A stretch of 64,000 bases of DNA. It comes from Paenibacillus sp. HWE-109 (GTDB lineage: Bacteria; Bacillota; Bacilli; Paenibacillales; NBRC-103111). The translations under genes and the position numbers were made by a program. The stretch lies in the NCBI RefSeq assembly GCF_022163125.1, contig NZ_CP091881.1, forward strand, positions 2,666,001 to 2,730,000, read 5' to 3'. The notes below the pieces were generated by a model. It saw nothing but the letters and a program-made list of their open reading frames with translations. It ran no database searches and was not told where the DNA came from. Below, piece by piece: positions 1-7,964 of the stretch. Numbering within the stretch: the first letter of the stretch is position 1; the number at the start of each line of letters is the position of its first letter.

Positions 1-883
1 TGTTGGCTCTTTTTTCAATGGTTTCTTTGAGCTTCGTTGCAATCTGCTCCTCGGATTCTTCATTTTTATTCTCCAAAATTTCTACTTTCAATTTAATGCG
101 ACTCTTTATTTGAGGTCCTGTTGCCAGCCATTTGATGTCATGTTTGATAGTTGCCTTTTTAATCTTAACACTGCTTTGGTCGGCAACCTCAATGGTACCA
201 CCAGTATATTTTTCCTGAAATATGTTGTAAAGAAGAACCTCGTCAGAAGAAATTTCATCTACCATTTTATCCACACGGATGATGGCTGATCCTTCAAATT
301 GGTACAGCGTGTCCGTTCCTTTAATGAGAATAGGGATGGACATGTCTTGCGTATAAGACTTTATATCCCGGTATGCTTCCCATAAGCGAATGATTGTCGA
401 TTCGGGTGTCCAGCCAGCCTGCTCACTGAAAAAATCATAAGAAGAAAGCTCTGGGTTCGCAGTTATTTGGTGATGGATCACTTCATCGAAATTTCCTCTA
501 ACAATCGCCAGCAATCCTTTAATGGAGATATCGTTGGCCTGCACCGCGTAATCGATGATATCAGCAAGACTTTCTTTTGCCGTTTTCTCACAGACAAGAA
601 ACAGTCGAATATGTAGAAGGTCGATACCTTTTTCCGATTTTGTCCGAATGTTGTCAATCGCATTGGTGATTGTCGCGGAGCTGCTCTCCATATATTGAGA
701 GCCTTTTTTTTCAGGACTTGGTATTTGCAAGATAATTCGGTAATCCTGATTTTTCTCCTTGCATATTCCCATAACAACAGGCATGAGTCGCTTATTAATA
801 TCTTTCGTGTCCCAACAGCCAGTAAGGAGTGCACTTAAGGTACATAGCAGAAGTATAACCGATACGAATGAGCGACGGATCAA
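1..883 (-). CDS. Ger(x)C family spore germination lipoprotein, partial (C-terminus beyond window)
   Basis: This is the third gene of a gerA/gerB/gerC-type germinant receptor operon. In B. subtilis the C subunit is a lipoprotein on the outer face of the inner spore membrane. I read it from a TTG at 883, which overlaps the gerB stop as TTGA and follows a strong AGGAGG. The frame stays open for about 294 residues to the window edge. It begins with a lipoprotein signal ending in LLTGCWD, and the WD after the cysteine is typical of GerC. The last visible part is the charged helical region (EEQIATKLKETIEKR) of the GerC C-terminal domain. The TTG start and the missing stop make it easy to overlook. 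A longer antisense-frame ORF inside it is a shadow. Confidence 0.93.
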   Translation of the reverse strand, partial: MIRRSFVSVILLLCTLSALLTGCWDTKDINKRLMPVVMGICKEKNQDYRIILQIPSPEKKGSQYMESSSATITNAIDNIRTKSEKGIDLLHIRLFLVCEKTAKESLADIIDYAVQANDISIKGLLAIVRGNFDEVIHHQITANPELSSYDFFSEQAGWTPESTIIRLWEAYRDIKSYTQDMSIPILIKGTDTLYQFEGSAIIRVDKMVDEISSDEVLLYNIFQEKYTGGTIEVADQSSVKIKKATIKHDIKWLATGPQIKSRIKLKVEILENKNEESEEQIATKLKETIEKRAN

Positions 884-1941
884 GCAGGATTCCTCCTATA
901 CCTCAGACTCATGAGAATGACGGCAAGCGGTATACCAATGATACTGTAGAAGCAGAGGTAGGTACGCACGAGTGTAAATTTCTCCAACGTATCAATGTTA
1001 TCCAAATAACAGCTGAAGATGTAGGATAATACACCAACGATGAGGACTGCGATCCCCCTTTTCTTTTTCAAAAACAGCTTTTCCATCAACGTTGCCATCA
1101 TCCAGAAAGTCACTGCCGTTTCTATCATAGAGATGGCGATCATCGCAATAACAAAAAAAGTCGGGAGCCAATCAAATACAACCCACTCACTGTCAACCGT
1201 ATCTGATGTCAACACATTCGGATAACGAAAATAGATAATCGATTCCTGACCGAAAATGAGCATCGGCACATAAACAGAGGATAACGCAAAAATAAAAAGT
1301 ATGCCTAAAATAGGAATGACATAGCGCATAGGCAACTTGTGTCTCAGCTTAACCATTCCTAAGAATAAGAAACCGGCATGCGCAAAAAAGGCAGAATAAA
1401 ACATCGGCCTCTTGAAGAAACTCAAGTGCGTATTATAGAGTGGAAAGATGTTATCGAAATCGAAATTACTCATCGCGCTTATCAATGAGAATACAACCAA
1501 AGGCAGCACACAGATGAATAACAAAATCCCCCCTCTTGAAATCGCTCCGTAGCCTTTCCATGCAATGTAGAGGGGAATGACATAGAGAAATAAAATGAAA
1601 TACGTTGGGGTATTAGGCAGCAGAAGGATGCTGACCGATTCCATCTCATAGCTGTGGGTAATGTTGGAATTCAAGAATAAAAAGGCCAACAATGGAATAA
1701 GCAGAAGGCGAGCCATCCAATTCCCCGCTACCATTTTACATATATCCACGATATCTTTACCGGGAAAAGCAGAGAGCCCCTTCGCATATACCCAAACACA
1801 ACACAATTCTATAAGAAAACCAACAATAATAGGTTCCCAATGCCCTGTGGATGTCGCTTCAATCATTTTGACCGGATAGATATAAAAATACAGCGAGAGA
1901 TGAACGATGACAAACATGGTTAATAAGGCTCTATTGCTCAT
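880..1941 (-). CDS. GerAB-type spore germination permease (endospore germination permease)
   Basis: This is the integral-membrane B subunit of a germinant receptor, an APC-superfamily transporter fold that is thought to bind the germinant. The 353-residue protein is the usual length. It has about ten hydrophobic segments, starting with ALLTMFVIVHLSLYFYIYPV, and the family signature region PLYIAWKGYGAISRG near residues 125-140. Its start overlaps the gerA stop by four bases (ATGA) and its stop overlaps the gerC TTG start, so the three genes are translationally coupled. The operon is expected to be transcribed in the forespore, but I could not recognise a convincing sigma-G promoter. The germinant cannot be inferred. 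Confidence 0.93.
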   Translation of the reverse strand: MSNRALLTMFVIVHLSLYFYIYPVKMIEATSTGHWEPIIVGFLIELCCVWVYAKGLSAFPGKDIVDICKMVAGNWMARLLLIPLLAFLFLNSNITHSYEMESVSILLLPNTPTYFILFLYVIPLYIAWKGYGAISRGGILLFICVLPLVVFSLISAMSNFDFDNIFPLYNTHLSFFKRPMFYSAFFAHAGFLFLGMVKLRHKLPMRYVIPILGILFIFALSSVYVPMLIFGQESIIYFRYPNVLTSDTVDSEWVVFDWLPTFFVIAMIAISMIETAVTFWMMATLMEKLFLKKKRGIAVLIVGVLSYIFSCYLDNIDTLEKFTLVRTYLCFYSIIGIPLAVILMSLRYRRNPA

Positions 1942-3281
1942 TTGGATTTTCCTCTTCTAGTGGAGAGGCTCAAATAAGGGACCTCAAACGTTGTAATCGT
2001 CCCAAGGTAAAAACAAAACAAGGCGATGGACGACATAAGTCCGAGTATGCCATACAATGCACAAAACATGATTACGACATACTTGTACAACCGAATGGAG
2101 ACAGTGTTCATATACGTGCCCATCGTAAAATGCGCGATCGTCGAGCCGGCCACGACAATAATAAGAAAGTAACTGACTAACCGGGCTGAAACGACAGCTT
2201 GTCCCAGAATAATACCTCCGACCATCGTAATGGTTGGGCCAATACTTTTGGGAAGACGAATACTTGCTTCGATAACCATTTCAATGATAAACAGCATCAT
2301 CAATAATTCAACAAGAACAGGATAGGGAACTCCCTCCCTGGAGTTTGTGATCGATACAGCCAACTGGATACGCAAAAGTTCAGGGTTGACTGAATTGAGA
2401 ACCACATATAACCCTGGCATCGTAATGGCGATGATTAAACTCGCGATACGAATTATCCTGTATAAATACATATACAGCGTTGGTTGATCTTTATCCGTTT
2501 TCACATCCCAAAAGTCCGATATAATCGAGGGGAATGAAAGTGAGAATGGAAAATGATCCAAGAAGATGACCACGCGGCCGTCCATCAAATTGTGTTTGGT
2601 TGTGGAAGGAAGCTCGGAAGTTAGATAAGTAGGAACAAGACTGTAACTGGGCTGTTTAAGAGCTTTCATCAGTCCTTGCACATCAGAAATATCCATGCTG
2701 TCGTTTTCATTCAAACAGTTATGGATGAGTTGAACGACATTCGGATCGGCTTGTCCTTCCATATAGAGGACAGCCACTTCGCGAGGGAGCTCTGCTCCAA
2801 GGGTGTACGTCTGGACGTGTAAATCTTTGACCCGCATTTTTCTGCGAATGAGACTAATATTTGCATACATGTCTTCCGTAAAGGCATCTAATGATGTCTG
2901 AATCGGATTCTCCGTTTGAGCTTCCACAATACTACGACTGCTATTGATCGAAGAGGGCTCAATCACGATATTCTCGTAACCATCTTGAGGGAAAATAATC
3001 AGCATGCCTTGTAAGATGGAATTCACGAGTTCGGTTAAGGGAACATTCACCCTAGTCGAAGGGGATAGGGCGATCTGATCGATCAGGTTATCTTTCACAT
3101 CCAAGTGTGCCAATCTAGCTACTAGTGTGTCATAAGAATCTTCATAATGAACGAGTGTCCCCAAATAGCAGACTTGGACCTGGACCTGATAAATATAGGC
3201 TTCCTTATTAATAAAATCAGAATTACGCTCAAATACTTGATCAATATAGGTTAGTTTTGCTTCCCTTGTCGAGGTGTTCAT
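1938..3281 (-). CDS. GerAA-type spore germination protein (germinant receptor A subunit)
   Basis: This is the A subunit of the germinant receptor, with a soluble N-terminal half and a membrane C-terminal half. The family hallmarks are visible: DGRVVIFLDHFPFSLSFPS around residue 235, SREGVPYPVLVELLMM near residue 320, and IRLPKSIGPTITMVGGIILGQ about 25 residues later. At 447 residues it is slightly shorter than most GerA proteins (about 480-500). The start is ATG 3281, first in the operon. Downstream gerB overlaps by four bases. The upstream gap to the divergent VOC gene is about 180 bp and AT-rich and must hold the forespore promoter. Confidence 0.94.
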   Translation of the reverse strand: MNTSTREAKLTYIDQVFERNSDFINKEAYIYQVQVQVCYLGTLVHYEDSYDTLVARLAHLDVKDNLIDQIALSPSTRVNVPLTELVNSILQGMLIIFPQDGYENIVIEPSSINSSRSIVEAQTENPIQTSLDAFTEDMYANISLIRRKMRVKDLHVQTYTLGAELPREVAVLYMEGQADPNVVQLIHNCLNENDSMDISDVQGLMKALKQPSYSLVPTYLTSELPSTTKHNLMDGRVVIFLDHFPFSLSFPSIISDFWDVKTDKDQPTLYMYLYRIIRIASLIIAITMPGLYVVLNSVNPELLRIQLAVSITNSREGVPYPVLVELLMMLFIIEMVIEASIRLPKSIGPTITMVGGIILGQAVVSARLVSYFLIIVVAGSTIAHFTMGTYMNTVSIRLYKYVVIMFCALYGILGLMSSIALFCFYLGTITTFEVPYLSLSTRRGKSK

Positions 3282-3394
3282 CTCTCATCTCGCCTTTTGC
3301 ATGTAATTTCAGTTGGACTTAATATCCGCCATTTATGTTTCAATTACTCTTTATTTGCAAAAATAGTCAATATACTAATTTGAACAACTTACCC

Positions 3395-3423
3395 TTGAAC
3401 AAACGAAAAACGATGGGTATAGT
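3395..3423 (+). promoter_or_regulatory. Sigma-A-type promoter of the VOC gene
   Basis: TTGAAC (3395-3400) and TATAGT (3418-3423) are separated by exactly 17 bp. They lie about 40 bp upstream of the VOC start codon at 3465. This is a sequence match only. Confidence 0.6.
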
Positions 3424-3464
3424 AAGAGTGTGAAATAAAACTAACCAAGAGAGGATGTTTATTC

Positions 3465-3851
3465 ATGGCAAAACTTACACCCTATATTATCTCTGAGGAC
3501 GCCAGGGCTCAAGCAGCGTTCTACATCAGCTCTCTCGGCGGAGAAATTGTGTCGGTTATGACACATGGCCAAATGGGGGAAACCTCGGAAGCAATTAAAG
3601 ACAAGGTCATGCACATGTGCATAGCTGTCGCGGGATGTAACCTGTTTATGAGTGATTTCGATGGACATACTCACGGGAATGGGATAAGTTTGAATCTTGA
3701 ATTCGCTTCGGAAGGCGAAGGCCGCGATGCTTACAATAAGCTATCGGATGGCGGTAATGTGCTATTTCCATTCGGACAAGCACCTTGGGGCGGATTTTTC
3801 GGACAGTTCGTGGATAAGTTTGGTGTATCCTGGATGTTTACGGCTTCCTAG
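3465..3851 (+). CDS. VOC family protein, PhnB/YjdN-like
   Basis: This 128-residue protein belongs to the vicinal oxygen chelate fold, in the PhnB-like branch. The start region (AKLTPYIISEDARAQAAFY) and the end (WGGFFGQFVDKFGVSWMF) are typical of the family, which carries two beta-alpha-beta-beta-beta units. Members are metal-dependent enzymes or binding proteins. Substrates are mostly unknown, so no reaction can be assigned. The ATG at 3465 follows AGAGAGG. It stands alone, divergent from the germination operon, and ends at a shared bidirectional terminator. Confidence 0.87.
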   Translation: MAKLTPYIISEDARAQAAFYISSLGGEIVSVMTHGQMGETSEAIKDKVMHMCIAVAGCNLFMSDFDGHTHGNGISLNLEFASEGEGRDAYNKLSDGGNVLFPFGQAPWGGFFGQFVDKFGVSWMFTAS

Positions 3852-3884
3852 TTTAATCAATAGACCTGATTTTTGTTCTCAACA

Positions 3885-3939
3885 AGCTCAAAGAGGCTGT
3901 CTCAAAAGGTTATAAACCTTGGAGAAGCCTCTTTGAGCT
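3885..3939. terminator. Bidirectional terminator between VOC gene and tetR
   Basis: A 14-bp perfect inverted repeat (AGCTCAAAGAGGCT at 3885-3898, complement at 3926-3939) lies between convergent genes. The plus side is followed by a T-rich stretch (TTGCTTTTATTTTG), and the minus side by AACAAAAAT. Confidence 0.85.
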
Positions 3940-3948
3940 GTCTTGCTT

Positions 3949-4533
3949 TTATTTTGCTTCTTTTTGAGGGAGATGGAGCAATTCTGAAAGCTGTGCAGCC
4001 AAATAAATAGGCGTATAGGGTAAATCATTGCGAAGCCAGAATACTATCGTACCAATAATGGCGGAGGAGCCGTACCAGATTGCAATATCTTTTTGAACTT
4101 TCAATGTTGAGGATTCCTCTAGCTTGTTCATTCGAGTGGTAATAAATTCAGCGAACAGCTTCATGAGTCGTTCCGTAAATACGGGTATGCGTTTGGAAGC
4201 GAGCAGAACCTTATAATATTTCGAATTTTCTGCGATATGCTCAAGAATTTTGATGATCATTTGCATGTTAGAATCGGGATGGTTAGGAAATTCCTTCAAG
4301 ATGGCGTGGATTTCATTAATCATATCATCAGCAAATCTATCGATCATATCTGGAATATCTCGATAATGAAGATAGAAAGTGACACGATTGATCGTTGCTC
4401 GTTCCGAGATGCGATTCACGGTTATTTTCTCAAGCTCAAGCTCGTAAAGCAATTCAATAAAGGCATCTCGAATCAATTGGCGTGTGCGAAGTACACGCGG
4501 GTCTACTCGGTGTGCTTTTGATGACACGAGCAT
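3949..4533 (-). CDS. TetR/AcrR family transcriptional regulator
   Basis: This 194-residue repressor has a TetR-type helix-turn-helix at about residues 15-60 (IRDAFIELLYELELEKITV, then ERATINRVTFYLHY with the usual FYxHY). The rest is a helical ligand domain of the kind seen in DhaS-like TetR proteins. It is divergent from an MFS drug exporter, the classical arrangement in which the regulator represses its neighbour until a drug binds. An inverted repeat overlapping the exporter promoter is the candidate operator. The inducer is unknown. Confidence 0.9.
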   Translation of the reverse strand: MLVSSKAHRVDPRVLRTRQLIRDAFIELLYELELEKITVNRISERATINRVTFYLHYRDIPDMIDRFADDMINEIHAILKEFPNHPDSNMQMIIKILEHIAENSKYYKVLLASKRIPVFTERLMKLFAEFITTRMNKLEESSTLKVQKDIAIWYGSSAIIGTIVFWLRNDLPYTPIYLAAQLSELLHLPQKEAK

Positions 4534-4656
4534 TCACTTCCATTCTCCTCAAGGGTATTATGCGACAAATTCAGCGAGAGTTGTGGATTATGTATTAGTT
4601 AGACGACAGATCCTTTGGAAGTGTCATTTAATATACATTTATAAAAAAGCTGTTGC

Positions 4657-4723
4657 TTGTGAACGGTAAGATAGATGACTATAATACTATTTACATCAAT
4701 TAATTATACTACACAATGTAAAT
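4657..4723 (+). promoter_or_regulatory. Exporter promoter with overlapping inverted-repeat operator
   Basis: TTGTGA (4657-4662) and TATAAT (4680-4685) form a near-ideal promoter with a 17-bp spacer. The expected transcription start falls inside ATTTACAT (4689-4696), which is repeated inverted as ATGTAAAT (4716-4723) with 19 bp between the arms. The position suits steric repression by the divergent TetR protein. Binding is inferred. Confidence 0.6.
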
Positions 4724-4757
4724 TAGTTTGAAATTGAATTTGAAAGGAATCAGTGAA

Positions 4758-6248
4758 ATGAGTAAAATTGCAGCATTTGACAGTAGTTCCATTAAGAAAG
4801 GACCCTTGTTGTTTGTAATGATTTTGGGGGCGTTCATTGCCGTTCTGAATCAGACGATTATGAGTGTTGCCTTACCGAAGCTCATGGTTGAATTTGATAT
4901 TGCCGCTTCGACAGGTCAATGGCTGACCACGGGTTATATGCTGGTTAACGGTGTCTTAATTCCAGTCACAGCGTTCCTGATGCAACGCTTTACGACGCGG
5001 GAGCTGTTCCAGGCTTCCATGATTATTTTCCTCATTGGTACTATTGTTTCAGCCGTGGCACCTGGCTTTGAATTATTATTGGTTGGCCGTCTGATTCAAG
5101 CGGCTGGAGCTGGTATTATCATGCCGCTTCTCATGAATGTCATCTTGACGATCTATCCGCCAGATAAGCGGGGCGCAGCTATGGGAATGGTTGGGTTGGC
5201 GATCATTTTTGCCCCTGCTGTTGGACCTGCTATAGCTGGTTATATTTTGGAGCATTATTCATGGCGTACCCTTTTTTATGGCATCATTCCATTTGTTGTC
5301 ATCGTAATTGTAGTTGCTTCTATCTATCTGAAAAATGTCGCAGAACGCACCTATCCCAAAATTGATGCGTGGGGTGCTGTTCTCTCGACAATCGGATTCG
5401 GTTTCCTTCTTTACGGTTTCAGTAGCGCTGGCGGTAAAGGCTGGTCGAGTGCTGAAGTTATCCTATCTATCATTGTAGGTGTTGTCGCTTTAATATTGTT
5501 TACATGGCGTCAACTGGTTATTAAAGACCCACTCTTAGATCTTAGAGCGTTCAAATACAACATGTTTACCCTGACAACACTGATCAACATTGCGGTTACA
5601 ATGGTTATGTATGCGGATATGATGCTGCTTCCATTATATTTGCAAAATGCCCGCGGATATACGGCGCTGGAATCAGGTATTCTTATGCTACCTGGAGCCC
5701 TGCTCATGGGACTCATGATGCCAGTGGCTGGTAAGTTGTTCGATAAGTTCGGAGCAAAATGGTTGTCCGTTGTCGGAATGGTCATTACCATCGTAACCAC
5801 TCTTGGATTTATCAATTTGACGGATGCTACCAGTTACACGTATTTAGTTCTCATGTCCACAGGACGACGCTTTGGGATGGCTCTCTTCTTAATGCCAATC
5901 ACGACGGCGGGCCTCAATCAATTGCCTTCAAGACTGAATGCGCATGGGACAGCAATCTCTAATACCATTAAGCAAGTAGCGGGTGGTGTAGGAACCGCAC
6001 TACTGATCACGGTTATGACGACAAGAACCAAATCTCATTTGGTAGAGATGATGACAGCAAGCAAAACAGCGACTGCGACCAAGGAACTTATCAAAGAAGC
6101 ATCAATTCAAGGGATCAATGATTCTTATCTTGTCATTATTGGCATTGGTGTTGTTGGCTTGCTGCTTTCCTTCTTTATTAAGCGTGTAGGTCAGGCCGAA
6201 GAAGAACCGGAATTCAAAACAGCACCGAAACCCGTTAATGCGACTTAG
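4758..6248 (+). CDS. MFS drug exporter, DHA2/EmrB-QacA family (14 TM)
   Basis: This is a proton-driven multidrug efflux protein of the 14-helix DHA2 type. The hallmark motif C-like GAGIIMPLLMNVIL, the first helix AVLNQTIMSVALPKLM and the DHA2 pattern FLMPITTAGLNQLPS are all visible. I place the start at ATG 4758, about 9 bp after AAAGGA, giving 496 residues. An in-frame TTG at 4728 would add ten residues but has no ribosome binding site and lies close to the likely transcription start. It is divergent from a TetR gene that probably controls it. Drug specificity cannot be read. Confidence 0.9.
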   Translation: MSKIAAFDSSSIKKGPLLFVMILGAFIAVLNQTIMSVALPKLMVEFDIAASTGQWLTTGYMLVNGVLIPVTAFLMQRFTTRELFQASMIIFLIGTIVSAVAPGFELLLVGRLIQAAGAGIIMPLLMNVILTIYPPDKRGAAMGMVGLAIIFAPAVGPAIAGYILEHYSWRTLFYGIIPFVVIVIVVASIYLKNVAERTYPKIDAWGAVLSTIGFGFLLYGFSSAGGKGWSSAEVILSIIVGVVALILFTWRQLVIKDPLLDLRAFKYNMFTLTTLINIAVTMVMYADMMLLPLYLQNARGYTALESGILMLPGALLMGLMMPVAGKLFDKFGAKWLSVVGMVITIVTTLGFINLTDATSYTYLVLMSTGRRFGMALFLMPITTAGLNQLPSRLNAHGTAISNTIKQVAGGVGTALLITVMTTRTKSHLVEMMTASKTATATKELIKEASIQGINDSYLVIIGIGVVGLLLSFFIKRVGQAEEEPEFKTAPKPVNAT

Positions 6249-6268
6249 AAATAACAGAAGGTATGCGG

Positions 6269-6305
6269 AAAGGGCTTCTCCTTGAAAAGGGAGAGGCTCT
6301 TTCTT
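6269..6305 (+). terminator. Rho-independent terminator after the MFS exporter
   Basis: The stem AAAGGGCTTCTCC pairs imperfectly with GGGAGAGGCTCTTT across a TTGAAAA loop and is followed by CTT. Confidence 0.75.
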
Positions 6306-6349
6306 AAATTACACGCCAGAAAGTATAAGTTTTTGCGTGGATATAGAGT

Positions 6350-6560
6350 ATGAAACAGGACATCCGACACCGAATTTTCTTTGATGAGAATCGGCACAGG
6401 GAAGCCTTTAAAAGCAAGCATGGCAAAAAGATATGTCCCGTAGTGCTGAAAGAAATCCAAAAGTTTCGAGATTGTGGGTACCGAAAAAGGGGATTAAGTT
6501 GCTCGCATGTGAAGGGTGCCGCGATCTTAAGGCGGTGCCCTTTTCGGTGCAAGAATGAGA
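6350..6560 (+). pseudogene. Remnant of an IS91-like transposase N-terminus (zinc-binding region), frameshifted
   Basis: The stretch encodes RHRIFFDENRHREAF and KICPVVLKEIQKFRDCG, which match the N-terminal zinc-binding region of IS91/IS801-like transposases as I know the family. After about 6490 the expected zinc motif is found in a different frame (KLLACEGCRDLKAVPF). The original frame resumes at RCK near 6545. The two shifts fall at homopolymers, AAAAAGGGG (6484-6492) and TTTT (6541-6544). After that the transposase body is gone and a 10-bp tandem repeat follows. This is a dead fragment. Sequencing error could explain the indels but not the missing body. Confidence 0.72.
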
Positions 6561-6620
6561 TGAGACGAGATGCGATGAGATGCGAAGAGATGAGAAGAGA
6601 TGCGACGAGATGCGATGAGA
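6561..6620 (+). repeat. Six 10-bp tandem repeats (TGMGANGAGA)
   Basis: Six consecutive imperfect 10-bp units of the form TGMGANGAGA directly follow the transposase remnant. They probably arose by slippage and keep no coding pattern of their own. Confidence 0.85.
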
Positions 6621-6780
6621 ACAAGGTAGCTGTGAACGTACTTATGTGTTCGAATGGCTGCTGGTTTGGAGGTATAAACAAGCTATTTGACAGAATGAGA
6701 TCCGCTAGCTTAGCTTTCGCGCGGAGTTAAGAGAACGTTAAGCCGCGTTACTAGCAAAATGTGTCAGGATAGCGAGTTTG

Positions 6781-7014
6781 AGGGAACTACAGTACGCTAT
6801 CATTCTGAAAACAGCCATATTCCACGCCAGAGGGAACTACGATCCGCTATGTCACCATTTCTCCGTCGGAATCAGCAGGTTCCGCTGAAATAGCGGACCT
6901 CAGTTCCCTTTCAGGCTACGTTTTCCCTAGTTCTCGCCATATAGAGGAACATAGTTCCTTTTCACACGACGTTCACTGTCATGGCAAAGCCCAAAGGGAA
7001 CTAGGATCCGCTAT
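6781..7014. repeat. Dispersed intergenic repeat, copy A
   Basis: The core unit is AGGGAACTACAGTACGCTAT. Copies are seen forward at 6781-6800, 6831-6850 and 6995-7014. Inverted copies, more diverged, are at 6890-6909 (ATAGCGGACC then TCAGTTCCCT) and 6941-6959. The first two forward units are 50 bp apart. Forward and inverted units can pair into long stems. The same core recurs near 30342 and 33789. The block lies between the transposase remnant and the marR stop and contains no ORF that I believe. Confidence 0.85.
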
Positions 7015-7079
7015 GTTGTTAATAAGCGCTATGAAGACGCTCATCTCTTGTGGCGGCAAATCCGCTTCTCTTATTGCTA

Positions 7080-7754
7080 TCATCCGTAATCCTCATATTC
7101 TGTAAAAAAAACATCGTTAAGAATCGCTTTTGCTTTCTTTAAGCTGCGGGAATCCAACTTATCGAGCATCGCGATGACTTCGTTCATTTCTTCAGCAACC
7201 GTTACAGAAGGAAGGAGCTTGTCAGTGTCTTGCACAGTGCTTGACTCCGAATGAATCCATGATGCCTGCAAAGTTTCGTGAAGGGTTGTGATGAGAAATT
7301 GCAATTCATCTTCGTTGTACCGTTGCAAGAATTTATTGACCCCAAGATCAATTTGCTGATGCAAGGCTAGATGCAAACGATAAATTTCCTTGCCAAGTGA
7401 TGTGGTACGAAACAGAATTTCCTTTTTGTTATCGGGAAGGTATTCAATAAAGATGATTTGTTTGTCCAGCAGTTTCCTCGTGATTTTAGAGACATTCCCT
7501 TTGGAAAAGCCGAATTGCTTGGAGATTGTTATACCGTTAACGGGCTCAAGCTTACCAATTGCATCCAGCACATGCAGCATCATAACAGTCAATTCTTTCA
7601 TCAACTCAGCAATAGCAGGAGTAGGGCTATTCTGGACTAGCCACTGTTTCTCTTCGTCATCTTCCGCCTGGAATTTATGTTGTAATCCATTCACAGTTTT
7701 CAATACTTCTTTGATTAAGCGGTCTTTCTTTTGTTTTTCCGCATGGTTGATCAT
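7080..7754 (-). CDS. MarR family transcriptional regulator
   Basis: This 224-residue protein has a MarR winged helix at about residues 55-125: TVMMLHVLDAIGKLEP, the recognition region ISKQFGFSKGNVSKITRKLL, and a wing around FIEYLPDNKKEILFRTT. Helical extensions on both sides make it longer than the usual 140-160 residues. ATG 7754 follows a strong AGGAGGAGATATCC. It is divergent from a FAD monooxygenase, and the gap holds three GTTTC...GAAAC-like sites, so it probably represses that gene and itself. The ligand is unknown, likely an aromatic compound. Confidence 0.88.
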   Translation of the reverse strand: MINHAEKQKKDRLIKEVLKTVNGLQHKFQAEDDEEKQWLVQNSPTPAIAELMKELTVMMLHVLDAIGKLEPVNGITISKQFGFSKGNVSKITRKLLDKQIIFIEYLPDNKKEILFRTTSLGKEIYRLHLALHQQIDLGVNKFLQRYNEDELQFLITTLHETLQASWIHSESSTVQDTDKLLPSVTVAEEMNEVIAMLDKLDSRSLKKAKAILNDVFFTEYEDYG

Positions 7755-7814
7755 GGATATCTCCTCCTATCGTTTATCTAATTCCAGTATAGCAAGAGGA
7801 GGTCCTCAAATAAA

Positions 7815-7895
7815 GTTTCTTGGAAACCATATTGACAAAGAAAATGGGATTGTTCTATTATTGTTTCAAAGGAAACTTTAAGTTTCTTGGGAAAT
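7815..7895 (+). promoter_or_regulatory. Monooxygenase promoter flanked by three MarR-type operator sites
   Basis: The promoter is TTGACA (7832-7837), 18 bp, TATTAT (7856-7861). Three related palindromes surround it: GTTTCTTGGAAAC (7815-7827), GTTTCAAAGGAAAC (7863-7876, over the expected +1) and GTTTCTTGGGAAAT (7882-7895). Assignment to the divergent MarR protein is inferred from position and symmetry. Confidence 0.7.
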
Positions 7896-7964
7896 TAAAT
7901 TACTGGGTTGAGCTGCTCGAGAAAAAGGGAGTAGCCAATCAATTGTGCAACAAGAACAAGGGGG

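Noticed and set aside
478..834. 118-residue minus-strand ORF
   Set aside because: It is a shadow frame of the GerC-type gene. The true frame opens at TTG 883, carries a lipobox and stays open to the window edge.
6304..6681. Minus-strand 125-residue ORF rich in SSHL/ISSH repeats
   Set aside because: The repeats are the reverse translation of the 10-bp tandem repeat. There is no ribosome binding site and no domain.
6781..7014. Possible CRISPR array in repeat copy A
   Set aside because: Units are in both orientations, imperfect, and spaced irregularly except for one 50-bp interval. No cas genes are present.
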